From Streptomyces sclerotialus (lineage in GTDB: Bacteria; Actinomycetota; Actinomycetes; Streptomycetales; Streptomycetaceae): a DNA stretch of 64,000 nt. The notes beneath the pieces were generated by a model, which worked only from the letters and a program-made list of their open reading frames with translations, ran no database searches and was not told the DNA's origin. The DNA is taken from positions 124,001 through 188,000 of the forward strand of contig JODX01000005.1 of NCBI GenBank assembly GCA_000719105.1, written 5' to 3'. Position 1 is the first letter of the stretch; every line of letters begins with the position of its first letter. A program made the translations under genes and the position numbers. Shown here piece by piece: positions 8,802 to 17,249 of the stretch.

Positions 8802-10910
8802 GTGACGCGCAGCGTGTACGTGACCGGGATCGACCGCGGCGACGGCCGCCAGGTCGTGGAGCTGGGAGTCATGGAGCTCCTCACCCGCCAGGTCGACCGG
8901 GTGGGGGTGTTCCGCCCGCTCGTCCACCACGCTCCCGACCGCCTCTTCGAACTGCTGCGGGCCCGGTACCGGCTCTCCCAGGACCCGGCCACCGTGTACG
9001 GCATGGACTACCACCAGGCGTCCGTGCTCCAGGCGGAGCGGGGCACCGACGAGCTGGTGTCGACGCTCGTGGACCGGTTCCACCGGGTGGCCCGCGACTA
9101 CGACGTGGTGCTCGTCCTCGGCACCGACTTCGCCGACACCCAGTTCCCGGACGAGCTGGCGCTCAACGCACGGCTCGCCAACGAGTTCGGCGCCTCGGTG
9201 ATCCCGGTGGTCGGGGGCCGCAAGCAGACCTCCGACTCCGTGCTGGCGGAGACCAGGAACGCCCACCGGGCGTACGAGGCGCTCGGCTGCGACGTGGTCG
9301 CCGTGATCACCAACCGGGTCGACGCGGCCGACCGGTCCCGGATAGCGGAGGGCCTCGACGCCCGCCTCCCCGTACCCGCCTACGTCCTGCCCGACGAGCC
9401 CGCCCTGTCCGCGCCGTCCGTCGCCCAGATCACCCATGCGCTCGGCGGCAAGGTGCTCCTCGGCGACGACTCGGGCCTCGCGCGCGACGCGCTGGGCTTC
9501 GTCTTCGGCGGCGCCACCCTGTCGACCTTCCTGAACGCGCTGACCCCCGGCTGCCTGGTCGTCACCCCCGGCGACCGGGCCGACCTGGTCGTCGGCGCGC
9601 TGGCCGCGCACAGCGCCGGCACCCCGCCGATCGCCGGTGTGCTGCTCACGCTCGACGAGCGGCCCAGCGACGAGGTCCTCACCCTGGCCGCGCGGCTCGC
9701 CCCGGGCACCCCGGTGGTCGCGGTCTCCTCGGGCTCCTTCGACACCGCCTCCGAGCTGTTCGCCATGGAGGGCAAGCTGAGCGCGGTCACGCCGCGCAAG
9801 GCGGAGCTCGCGCTCGGCCTGTTCGAGCGGTACGTGGACACCGCCGCGCTGCTGACCCGGGTGTCCGCGCCGAGCAGCGACCGGGTCACGCCGATGATGT
9901 TCGAGCACAAGCTGCTGGAGCAGGCGCGCTCCGACCGGCGGCGCGTGGTGCTGCCCGAGGGCACCGAGGAGCGGGTGCTGCGCGCCGCCGAGGTGCTGCT
10001 GCGCCGCGACGTGTGCGCGCTGACGCTGCTCGGGCCGGTCGACCAGATCCGCAAGAAGGCCGCCGACCTCGGCGTCGACCTGGGCGACGCGGACCTCGTC
10101 GACCCGCAGACCTCCGAGCTCCGGGACGCCTTCGCCGAGCGGTACGCGGCCCTCCGTGCCCACAAGGGCGTCACCGTGGAGCTGGCGTACGACGTCGTCT
10201 CGGACGTGAACTACTTCGGCACCCTGATGGTGCAGGAGGGGCTCGCGGACGGCATGGTGTCGGGCTCGGTGCACTCCACGGCCGCGACCATCCGCCCCTC
10301 CTTCGAGATCATCAAGACGAAGCCTGGGGGTGCCCCCTCTGGGGGAGCCTCGATCGTGTCGTCCGTGTTCTTCATGTGCCTGGCCGACAAGGTGCTCGTG
10401 TACGGCGACTGCGCGGTCAACCCCGACCCGGACGCCGAGCAGCTCGCCGACATCGCCATCCAGTCGGCGGAGACGGCCGCGCAGTTCGGCGTGGAGCCGC
10501 GGATCGCGATGCTGTCGTACTCCACGGGCACCTCCGGGTCCGGCGCCGACGTGGACAAGGTGCGCCGGGCGACCGAGATCGCGCGCACCCGGCGGCCCGA
10601 CCTGAAGATCGAGGGACCGATCCAGTACGACGCCGCCGTCGAGCCGACCGTCGCCGCCACCAAGCTGCCCGGCTCCGAGGTCGCGGGGCAGGCCACCGTG
10701 CTGATCTTCCCGGACCTCAACACCGGCAACAACACCTACAAGGCCGTGCAGCGCTCGGCCGGCGCGATCGCCGTCGGTCCGGTCCTCCAGGGCCTGCGCA
10801 AGCCGGTCAACGACCTGTCCCGCGGTGCGCTGGTCGGCGACATCGTGAACACCGTCGCCATCACGGCGATCCAGTCCCAGAACCCCAGCGAGAAGGCGTC
10901 CGAGCAGTGA
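8802..10910 (+). CDS. pta: Phosphate acetyltransferase
   Basis: 702 aa, GTG start about 10 bases after cggagaac. It interconverts acetyl-CoA plus phosphate with acetyl phosphate and CoA. It is the long form: an N-terminal BioD-like P-loop-type domain (TRSVYVTGIDRGDGRQVVE), a central DRTGG-type domain, and the C-terminal catalytic domain from about residue 370 (MFEHKLLEQARSDRRRVVLP, SYSTGTSGSGADVDKVRRA). Homologues read KTxPGxSxVSSVFFM; here residues about 510-515 (GAPSGG) are an extra loop encoded by a GC-rich palindrome. The stop overlaps the ackA start (GTGA), giving the usual pta-ackA operon. Confidence 0.93.
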   Translation: MTRSVYVTGIDRGDGRQVVELGVMELLTRQVDRVGVFRPLVHHAPDRLFELLRARYRLSQDPATVYGMDYHQASVLQAERGTDELVSTLVDRFHRVARDYDVVLVLGTDFADTQFPDELALNARLANEFGASVIPVVGGRKQTSDSVLAETRNAHRAYEALGCDVVAVITNRVDAADRSRIAEGLDARLPVPAYVLPDEPALSAPSVAQITHALGGKVLLGDDSGLARDALGFVFGGATLSTFLNALTPGCLVVTPGDRADLVVGALAAHSAGTPPIAGVLLTLDERPSDEVLTLAARLAPGTPVVAVSSGSFDTASELFAMEGKLSAVTPRKAELALGLFERYVDTAALLTRVSAPSSDRVTPMMFEHKLLEQARSDRRRVVLPEGTEERVLRAAEVLLRRDVCALTLLGPVDQIRKKAADLGVDLGDADLVDPQTSELRDAFAERYAALRAHKGVTVELAYDVVSDVNYFGTLMVQEGLADGMVSGSVHSTAATIRPSFEIIKTKPGGAPSGGASIVSSVFFMCLADKVLVYGDCAVNPDPDAEQLADIAIQSAETAAQFGVEPRIAMLSYSTGTSGSGADVDKVRRATEIARTRRPDLKIEGPIQYDAAVEPTVAATKLPGSEVAGQATVLIFPDLNTGNNTYKAVQRSAGAIAVGPVLQGLRKPVNDLSRGALVGDIVNTVAITAIQSQNPSEKASEQ
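10324..10347 (+). repeat. GC-rich palindromic repeat inserted in frame in pta
   Basis: A run of alternating G5 and C5 tracts (ctgggggtgccccct then ctgggggag) can fold as GGGGG-tg-CCCCC or CCCCC-tct-GGGGG. It looks like a short palindromic unit found between genes in Streptomyces, but here it sits inside pta, adding about 18 bases in frame at a loop between KTKPG and ASIVSSVFFM. Confidence 0.6.
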
Positions 10911-12115
10911 CCTCCCCCACCCGTGTCCTCGTCCTCAACTCCGGCTCCTCGTCGGTGAAGTACCAGCTGCTGGACATGCGGGACAGCAGCCGGCTGGCGG
11001 TGGGGCTGGTCGAGCGCATCGGCGAGCGCACCTCCCGGCTGAAGCACACCTGCCTGAGCAGCGGCGAGACCCGCGAGCAGAACGGCCCGATGCACGACCA
11101 CGAGGCCGCGCTCAAGGCGGTCGCCGAGGAGCTCGCCAAGGACGGCCTGGGCCTGGACTCGCCGGAGCTGGCCGCGATCGGGCACCGCGTGGTGCACGGC
11201 GGGGAGTTCTTCACCGAGCCCACCGTCATCGACGACACCGTGCTCCTCGAGATCGAGCGGCTGATCCCCGTCGCGCCGCTGCACAACCCGGCCAACCTCA
11301 CCGGCATCCGTACCGCGCAGGCCCTGCGCCCCGACCTGCCCCAGGTCGCGGTGTTCGACACGGCGTTCCACACGACGATGCCGGAGTCCGCGGCGCGCTA
11401 CGCGCTGGACCCGAGGATCGCCGACCGGCACCGCATCCGCCGCTACGGCTTCCACGGCACCTCGCACGCGTACGTCTCCCGGGAGACCGCGCGGCTGCTG
11501 GGCAAGGACCCTGCCGAGGTGAACGTCATCGTGCTGCACCTCGGCAACGGCGCCTCCGCGTCGGCCGTGCGGGGCGGCGCGTGCGTGGACACCTCCATGG
11601 GGCTGACGCCCTTGGAGGGACTGGTGATGGGTACGCGCTCCGGTGACCTGGACCCGGCGGTCATCTTCCACCTGGCGCGCGTCGGCGGCATGTCCATGGA
11701 CGAGATCGACACCCTGCTCAACAAGCGGAGCGGCCTGTTCGGTCTCTGCGGCGACAACGACATGCGCGAGATCCGCCGCCGGGTCGACGAGGGCGACGAG
11801 CAGGCGAAGCTGGCCTTCGACATCTACATCCACCGGCTGAAGAAGTACATCGGCTCCTACTACGCGGTGCTCGGCCGGGTGGACGCGGTGGCGTTCACGG
11901 CCGGGGTGGGCGAGAACTCCGCCCCGGTGCGCGAGGCGGCGGTCTCGGGCCTGGAGGGGCTGGGGCTGGGGATCGACCCGGAGCTGAACGCCGTGCGGGG
12001 CGACGACGCGCGGCTGATATCCCCGGCGTCCGCCCGTGTCGCGGTCGCCGTGGTCCCCACCGACGAGGAACTGGAGATCGCCACCCAGACGTACGCGCTG
12101 GTCGGACGGGAATGA
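10907..12115 (+). CDS. ackA: Acetate kinase
   Basis: 402 aa, the usual length. It makes ATP and acetate from acetyl phosphate, or the reverse. Family signatures are complete: VLVLNSGSSSVKYQL at the start, GHRVVHGG, VFDTAFHTTMP, YGFHGTSHAYVS, HLGNGASASAV, MGLTPLEGLVMGTRSGDLDP, and FTAGVGENS near the end. The GTG start overlaps the pta stop. It is followed by 124 bases holding the pyk promoter. Confidence 0.95.
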   Translation: MTSPTRVLVLNSGSSSVKYQLLDMRDSSRLAVGLVERIGERTSRLKHTCLSSGETREQNGPMHDHEAALKAVAEELAKDGLGLDSPELAAIGHRVVHGGEFFTEPTVIDDTVLLEIERLIPVAPLHNPANLTGIRTAQALRPDLPQVAVFDTAFHTTMPESAARYALDPRIADRHRIRRYGFHGTSHAYVSRETARLLGKDPAEVNVIVLHLGNGASASAVRGGACVDTSMGLTPLEGLVMGTRSGDLDPAVIFHLARVGGMSMDEIDTLLNKRSGLFGLCGDNDMREIRRRVDEGDEQAKLAFDIYIHRLKKYIGSYYAVLGRVDAVAFTAGVGENSAPVREAAVSGLEGLGLGIDPELNAVRGDDARLISPASARVAVAVVPTDEELEIATQTYALVGRE

Positions 12116-12239
12116 CAAGAAGGCGGGTGGTTCCCCACAGCCAGGCGTGATCCGCGCCACATGTGAGCACGTACCCGCCCATTTGTATCTTCCGCCAGAC
12201 GGAATATTCCGTAGCGAAACAAACCGATAGGATCGCCCC

Positions 12240-13670
12240 ATGCGCCGTTCGAAAATCGTCTGCACCCTCGGCCCCGCGGTCGACTCCCATGAGAAGCTCG
12301 TCGCGCTGATCGAGGCGGGCATGAACGTGGCCCGCTTCAACTTCAGCCACGGTTCGCACGAAGAGCACCAGGGCCGGTACGACCGGGTCCGGGCCGCTTC
12401 GGCCGAGGCCGGCCGGGCCGTCGGTGTCCTCGCCGACCTGCAGGGCCCGAAGATCCGCCTGGAGACCTTCGCCGAGGGTCCGGTCGAGCTGGTGCGCGGT
12501 GACGAGTTCACCATCACCACCGAGGACGTGCCGGGTGACAGGCACATCTGCGGGACGACGTACAAGGGCCTGCCCGGTGACGTCGCCAAGGGCGACCAGG
12601 TCCTGATCAACGACGGCAACGTCGAGCTGCGGGTCGTCGAGGTCGACGGTCCGCGGGTGAAGACGGTCGTCATCGAGGGCGGCGTCATCTCCGACCACAA
12701 GGGCATCAACCTGCCCGGCGCGGCCGTCAACGTGCCCGCGCTGTCCGAGAAGGACGTCGAGGACCTCAAGTTCGCCCTGAACATGGGCTGCGACCTGGTG
12801 GCGCTGTCGTTCGTGCGCGACGCGGAGGACGTCGCGGACGTCCACAAGGTGATGGACGAGGTGGGCCGCCGCGTCCCCGTCATCGCCAAGGTGGAGAAGC
12901 CGCAGGCCGTCGAGAACATGCAGGACGTCGTGATGGCGTTCGACGGCGTGATGGTGGCCCGCGGTGACCTGGCCGTCGAGTACCCGCTCGAGAAGGTCCC
13001 GATGGTGCAGAAGCGGCTCATCGAGCTGTGCCGCCGCAACGCCAAGCCGGTGATCGTGGCGACCCAGATGATGGAGTCGATGATCACCAACTCCCGCCCC
13101 ACGCGCGCCGAGGCCTCCGACGTGGCCAACGCGATCCTGGACGGCGCGGACGCGGTCATGCTGTCCGCCGAGTCCTCCGTGGGCGCCTACCCGATCGAGA
13201 CCGTGAAGACGATGTCGAAGATCGTCGCCGCGGCCGAGGAGGAGCTGCTCTCCAAGGGCCTCCAGCCGCTCGTCCCGGGCAAGAAGCCGCGCACGCAGGG
13301 CGGTTCGGTCGCCCGCGCCGCGGCCGAGATCGCCGACTTCCTCGGCGGCAAGGGCCTGGTCGCCTTCACCAAGTCCGGCGACACCGCCCGCCGGCTGTCC
13401 CGCTACCGCGCGGCCCAGCCGATCATCGCCTTCACCACGGACGAGTCCACCCGCAACCAGCTCTCCCTGAGCTGGGGCGTGGAGTCGCACGTCGTGCCGT
13501 TCGTGAACAGCACCGACGAGATGGTCGAGCTCGTGGACCAGGAGGTGCTGAAGCTGAAGCGGTTCCACGAGGGCGACATCGTCGTCATCACCGCCGGTTC
13601 GCCCCCCGGCGTCCCCGGCACCACCAACATGGTCCGGGTGCACCACCTGGGCGGCGACAACCGCGCCTGA
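12240..13670 (+). CDS. pyk: Pyruvate kinase
   Basis: 476 aa, the final glycolytic step (phosphoenolpyruvate to pyruvate with ATP). Clear signatures: RRSKIVCTLGPAV at the start, GMNVARFNFSHG, the divalent-metal/lysine motif VIAKVEKPQAVENM, VMVARGDLAVEYP, VIVATQMMESM and DAVMLSAESSVGAYP. The C-terminal domain (about 350-476) is the allosteric domain. TAGGAT ends 6 bases before the ATG (12228-12233), so the mRNA may be leaderless, although its AGGA could also serve as a weak ribosome site. A strong terminator follows. In S. coelicolor the gene beside pta-ackA is pyk2. Confidence 0.95.
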   Translation: MRRSKIVCTLGPAVDSHEKLVALIEAGMNVARFNFSHGSHEEHQGRYDRVRAASAEAGRAVGVLADLQGPKIRLETFAEGPVELVRGDEFTITTEDVPGDRHICGTTYKGLPGDVAKGDQVLINDGNVELRVVEVDGPRVKTVVIEGGVISDHKGINLPGAAVNVPALSEKDVEDLKFALNMGCDLVALSFVRDAEDVADVHKVMDEVGRRVPVIAKVEKPQAVENMQDVVMAFDGVMVARGDLAVEYPLEKVPMVQKRLIELCRRNAKPVIVATQMMESMITNSRPTRAEASDVANAILDGADAVMLSAESSVGAYPIETVKTMSKIVAAAEEELLSKGLQPLVPGKKPRTQGGSVARAAAEIADFLGGKGLVAFTKSGDTARRLSRYRAAQPIIAFTTDESTRNQLSLSWGVESHVVPFVNSTDEMVELVDQEVLKLKRFHEGDIVVITAGSPPGVPGTTNMVRVHHLGGDNRA

Positions 13671-13700
13671 TCTCGCGCGCGGCGCGTCCGTCGAACGGTG

Positions 13701-13738
13701 ACGAGGGCGCCTCCTGGTTTCCCAGGGGGCGCCCTCGT
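13701..13738 (+). terminator. Terminator after pyk
   Basis: An 11-bp perfect stem (acgagggcgcc / ggcgccctcgt) begins 31 bases after the pyk stop; further pairing within the loop (cctgg / ccagg) lengthens it. There is no U-run, as is common in high-GC genomes. It also separates pyk from the convergent operon ending at 13800. Confidence 0.75.
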
Positions 13739-13799
13739 CGTGTGCGGCTCCCGAACGGGTCTTCGGGGCCCTCCCCGCACCGGGGCGCGGGGGTGGCGC

Positions 13800-15200
13800 T
13801 CAGTCCGTCATGTACTGCTGCAGTCCGGGGATGTGCAGCGTGCCGCCGAACTGGCCGGCCTGGACCACCCGTACATCGGTGAAGTAGATGATCGGGATGT
13901 CCAGCGGCGGGGGGTTCTCCGGGTCGAAGGTGATCGGGATCAGCCCGAGCAGCTTGCCGGAGATGGACTCCGTGTACATCACGGTGTCGCCGTCGCGGAT
14001 GGTGGACGTCGTGCCCTTGCCCGCCTGCACGTGGTGGAGCTTGCCGGTCTGCTTGTCCCGGACGGTCTGGTGCAGGTCGCCGATGTCGGTGCCGCCGGAG
14101 ACGACGTACTTCAGCACCTTCTTGACCGACCCGTCGGCCGTCCGCACCTGCACGATGCCCTCGTACTTGGCGCCCTTGAGCAGCAGCGAGCTCGCGTCCA
14201 GGTACCAGGGGTCGTCGGGCAGCGCGGGGAGGCCCTCCTCCACACCGCCCTCGTCGTCGGTGGCGACCGGGCAGTCGTCCGGGTCCACGGCGGAGCTCTC
14301 GGACGGGCCGGGGCTCGCGCTCGGCGACGCGGTGTCCTCGCCGGCCGGCTCCGTGGCGTCCTCCTCGGAACCGGCCGCCGGTCCGGTGGCGTCGTCGGCG
14401 GTGTCCTCGGAGGGCTCGTCCGCCTTCCCGGCCGTGTCGTTCGCGGTGCCGGTGGCCTTCTCCTGCTTGCCCTCGGCCGTCTCGTCGCCGGCGGTGGCGG
14501 ACGACGAAGCGGTCGGCGTCGGCGTGGCGCTCGCGGACTCCTTCCCGCCGGGCGTGAGCACGTCCTCGATCGTGTCGCCGAGGTCGCCGAGCGCGTCGCC
14601 GATGTCGGACAGCACGGGGATGTCCACACCGGCGCCGCTCTGCGCGGACCCGGCCGGCGGGCTCGTGCTGGGGGCCGGGGACGGCGTGGACCCGGACTCG
14701 TCGTCGGAACCTGAATCCGACGAAGAGTCACCGCCCGAGGAGCCGTTGTCCGAGGTCCCGCCGCCCGAGGAGTCCCCGTCCGAGGAGTCCCCGCCCGAGG
14801 TCCCGTCCGAGGAGGACCCGTCCGAGGGGGAGTTCCCCTCCTCGCCGCCGGAGGCCGGTGCGCTCGGTGTGGCGGAGGGCGAAGGCGTGGCCGCGGCCCC
14901 GTCGTCCGGTCCGGCCGTCCCGTCCTCGGCCGCTTCACCCTCCTCCAGCACCTCCAGGCAGGCCTGGTACTCCTCGAGGGTCAGGCTCTTGGTCGTCGCC
15001 TTGTCGTCGGCCCGGGCCAGGGCCGGCGTGAAGCCCATCCCCATGAGGACCGCCGTCGGCATCGCCGCCAGGGCTATCGCCTTGCCCGCGGGGACCTGCA
15101 CGCGCGCGAGGAACGATTTCCGGAACGCCGCGTGCCGCGGTCCCGATCTCCCGCGGGACTCGCCCGCCGCGGCGCCGCGGGCCTCCTCGTCAGTCGGCAC
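13800..15200 (-). CDS. Secreted Ser/Asp/Thr-rich protein with conserved C-terminal domain
   Basis: 466 aa, GTG start overlapping the end of the DUF6114 gene by 11 bases. A long charged N-terminus precedes a hydrophobic export segment (about residues 38-62, AGKAIALAAMPTAVLMGMGF, then ALARADD). Residues about 90-310 are low-complexity Ser/Gly/Asp/Glu/Thr/Pro. The last 145 residues (from about DPWYLDASSLLLKGAKYEGI to the end) look folded, with TVMYTESISGKLLGLIPITF and IPIIYFTDVRVVQAGQFGG. No function is known to me. As the third gene of the DUF6230-DUF6114 operon it probably works outside the membrane with them. Confidence 0.7.
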   Translation of the reverse strand: MPTDEEARGAAAGESRGRSGPRHAAFRKSFLARVQVPAGKAIALAAMPTAVLMGMGFTPALARADDKATTKSLTLEEYQACLEVLEEGEAAEDGTAGPDDGAAATPSPSATPSAPASGGEEGNSPSDGSSSDGTSGGDSSDGDSSGGGTSDNGSSGGDSSSDSGSDDESGSTPSPAPSTSPPAGSAQSGAGVDIPVLSDIGDALGDLGDTIEDVLTPGGKESASATPTPTASSSATAGDETAEGKQEKATGTANDTAGKADEPSEDTADDATGPAAGSEEDATEPAGEDTASPSASPGPSESSAVDPDDCPVATDDEGGVEEGLPALPDDPWYLDASSLLLKGAKYEGIVQVRTADGSVKKVLKYVVSGGTDIGDLHQTVRDKQTGKLHHVQAGKGTTSTIRDGDTVMYTESISGKLLGLIPITFDPENPPPLDIPIIYFTDVRVVQAGQFGGTLHIPGLQQYMTD

Positions 15201-15759
15201 TGCGCCTCCCGTTCATCCCGTTCATCCCGTTCGTCGGGGTGGTACCTGACAGATCGCCGGACTCGCCGCCCGCCACGTGGTCCGCCCCCGCGACCGCGGG
15301 CGCCTGGATGCCGTCGGGGCCCTGGGCAACCCCTCCCTCGGCGGCGGGCACCGGCTGCTCCTCGCGGCCCGGCGCCCAGGAGATGGAGAGCGCGCCGCCG
15401 ATCATGGCGAGCAGGAAGCCCATCACGAAGCCGCCGAAGTTGGAGATCACCAGCGACACCACCGCCAGCACGATCGCGGCGACCCCGGCGAAGACGCGGA
15501 CGACCTGCTGGAACCACATGGTCAGGCCGAGCGTGACCAGCAGCACGCCGATGATCAGGGAGCCGGCGCCCCCGGTGGTCGCCAGCGCGATCGAGATGTG
15601 GCCCAGGTTGAGGGTGGCGTACGGGAAGTAGGCGATCGGTACCCCGGCGAGCAAGGTGAACAGACCCGCCCAGAACGGCCGGCTGCCCCGCCAGTCGCGG
15701 AACCGCAGACGGGTCCGGGTGAAGGCCCCGGCGTTCTCGACCGGAGTAACAGCACTCAT
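15190..15759 (-). CDS. DUF6114-type membrane protein
   Basis: 189 aa with four predicted membrane helices (about residues 27-50, 58-80, 86-105 and 108-128) after a short basic N-terminus (RDWRGSRPFWAGLFTLLAG). The last 60 residues are polar and end in a small NGMNGMNG repeat. The ATG follows gggagctg with normal spacing. It is the middle gene of a three-gene operon, 200 bases after the DUF6230 gene and overlapping the secreted protein gene. The DUF6114 assignment is from recalled sequence features. Function unknown. Confidence 0.75.
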   Translation of the reverse strand: MSAVTPVENAGAFTRTRLRFRDWRGSRPFWAGLFTLLAGVPIAYFPYATLNLGHISIALATTGGAGSLIIGVLLVTLGLTMWFQQVVRVFAGVAAIVLAVVSLVISNFGGFVMGFLLAMIGGALSISWAPGREEQPVPAAEGGVAQGPDGIQAPAVAGADHVAGGESGDLSGTTPTNGMNGMNGRRSAD

Positions 15760-15959
15760 GGAAAAACAGCTCCCTGGGTCCGGCGGACGTACGTACCGGG
15801 TCGTGCATGGTGGAGAAGATGAGGGTTCGCGCTCGGGCGAGCGGCGCTCCGTGCCGCGGACCGGGCCGGGGCGTGCGGGCGGGAAAGCGGTGCGGAAGCG
15901 GTGCTCCCCCGCCCGGCGGCCGGCTCAGGGTCCCGAGGGCACCCGCGCCGCGGAGCCCG

Positions 15960-16613
15960 TCAGAAGCACTCCATCTTGGGATTGGTGCCGAGCCGCAGGC
16001 TCAGACCGCTCAGCTTGAAGGTTCCGGCAGTGGTGGCCCAGGCCGTCTGCCTGGCGTCGTCGAGCACCGCTTCGTCCGCCTGCTGGGCGAAGCCGCCCGG
16101 CAGCACTCTGCCGTGGTCCTTCACATCGGGACCCTTGTTCTGGTCCTGGATGGCCACGCCGATGTCGATGTTCCTGAACTCGGCGTCCGCGTCGAGCTGG
16201 GCTATGTCCAGGTAGAGCTGGTCCGCCTCGACCGGCTTGTTCTTGTCGTTGCCCGCCTCGAGACGCATGTAGATGGTCCCGAGACCCGGAACGTTCGTCT
16301 TGAGGGACTGGCACATGTTGTTGATCTTGGCGTGCTTGAAGGTCGAGATCGCGACGGGACGCGTGGTCTTGTCGTCCTCGTCCTTGCCGCCGGCCACGGT
16401 CTTGTAGCCCTCGACGGTCCCGCCGTACTGCGAGAACCCCGTACCCACCAGGTGCCCGGCACGCACCTTGAACTCCTGGCCGGACACGGTGAACGACGCG
16501 GCGAGAACACCCTGCGACAGCCCGATGCCCACAGCCGCGGCCGCGGCGACGCTGGGCACCATGACCACGGCGAACCGCTTCCATCTGGTCCCGCCACGAG
16601 GCTTGGAACTCAT
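15960..16613 (-). CDS. DUF6230 family exported protein
   Basis: 217 aa. The ATG at 16613 was chosen because aaggagga lies 5-6 bases upstream. A basic N-terminus and one hydrophobic segment (about residues 14-34, VVMVPSVAAAAAVGIGLSQ) look like a signal peptide or anchor. The rest is predicted beta-rich (VSGQEFKVRAGHLVGTGFSQ, KMECF at the end). I recall homologues sometimes labelled cholesterol esterase, but no Ser-hydrolase motif (GxSxG) is visible, so I would not use that name. It is first in an operon with DUF6114 and a secreted Ser/Asp-rich protein. The leader of about 400 bases holds two TTACT palindromes. Confidence 0.75.
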   Translation of the reverse strand: MSSKPRGGTRWKRFAVVMVPSVAAAAAVGIGLSQGVLAASFTVSGQEFKVRAGHLVGTGFSQYGGTVEGYKTVAGGKDEDDKTTRPVAISTFKHAKINNMCQSLKTNVPGLGTIYMRLEAGNDKNKPVEADQLYLDIAQLDADAEFRNIDIGVAIQDQNKGPDVKDHGRVLPGGFAQQADEAVLDDARQTAWATTAGTFKLSGLSLRLGTNPKMECF

Positions 16614-16988
16614 GTTTTCCTCCTTCTCGGACGTACATCTCCTGACCCCGGCTGCCCTTTGACGGCGGCTCACCGGGCAGGGATGGGAGAAGTGCTACGT
16701 CCTCGGAAAGGAGAGCGCCCGCGCTCGGCGGCGCGAACAGCGCCCGAATCACCGGCGATCACCCCCGAGCGACAACCACTGGTCGCGCCTGACGCACATC
16801 ACGCACAACCTGCCGGACAGGCTCCGCCGAGGGCGGAGACCCCCCTGCCCGAGAGCCGGCACCACGGGCACCGCCTCTGCTCGGTGGGGAACCAGAGAAC
16901 CCGTTGACCCGACTGGCCGGCGGGGCACGGGAGGACTGACCGAGCGTCGCCGATCGTGGTGCATTCTCGCCGCCCCCGCAAGGGGGTT

Positions 16989-17006
16989 CGTTACTCGCTA
17001 GTAACG
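16989..17006. promoter_or_regulatory. Palindromic operator candidate CGTTACT-N4-AGTAACG
   Basis: CGTTACTCGCTAGTAACG has perfect 7-bp arms around cgct, a form typical of TetR-family operators. A second, related site lies 115 bases further upstream of the DUF6230 operon. The intervening and following bases up to the gene (16614-16988) show no other gene. Confidence 0.5.
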
Positions 17007-17120
17007 GATGGATAACCGGAAGGCGACCGTCCGGGAGCGGCCGACGACCCTCGGTCGCAGTGGACGACGCCACAAAACGGGAGATGCCCGGAGGGAAGCC
17101 GACAGAACAACTGCACCGAC

Positions 17121-17133
17121 TTACTCGCAGTAA
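17121..17133. promoter_or_regulatory. Second TTACT-N3-AGTAA operator candidate
   Basis: TTACTCGCAGTAA repeats the half-sites of the palindrome at 16989-17006 with one base less between the arms. Both share TTACTCGC on the plus strand. Two copies in the same intergenic region make regulation of the DUF6230 operon likely. Confidence 0.45.
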
Positions 17134-17134
17134 C

Positions 17135-17174
17135 AGCGGCCGCGATTACCAAGATTTGGCAAAACGCGGCCGCT
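17135..17174 (-). terminator. Hairpin downstream of the thioredoxin-TPR gene
   Basis: A perfect 10-bp stem (agcggccgcg / cgcggccgct) encloses a 20-base A/T-rich loop. It lies 75 bases past the stop of the minus-strand gene at 17250 and just before the DUF6230 control region, so it may terminate that transcript. It could instead belong to the neighbouring operator. Confidence 0.45.
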
Positions 17175-17249
17175 TTGTCTCTCTGTCAACAGTTTTCTTC
17201 ACCCCGGCCCCACGGACCTTGTAGCCCGGGAGCCAACCGGGGGACCGCT

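Noticed and set aside
14700..14850. Gly/Ser/Asp codon repetition as a possible DNA repeat element
   Set aside because: It is low-complexity coding sequence of the secreted protein, in frame, without palindromic structure.
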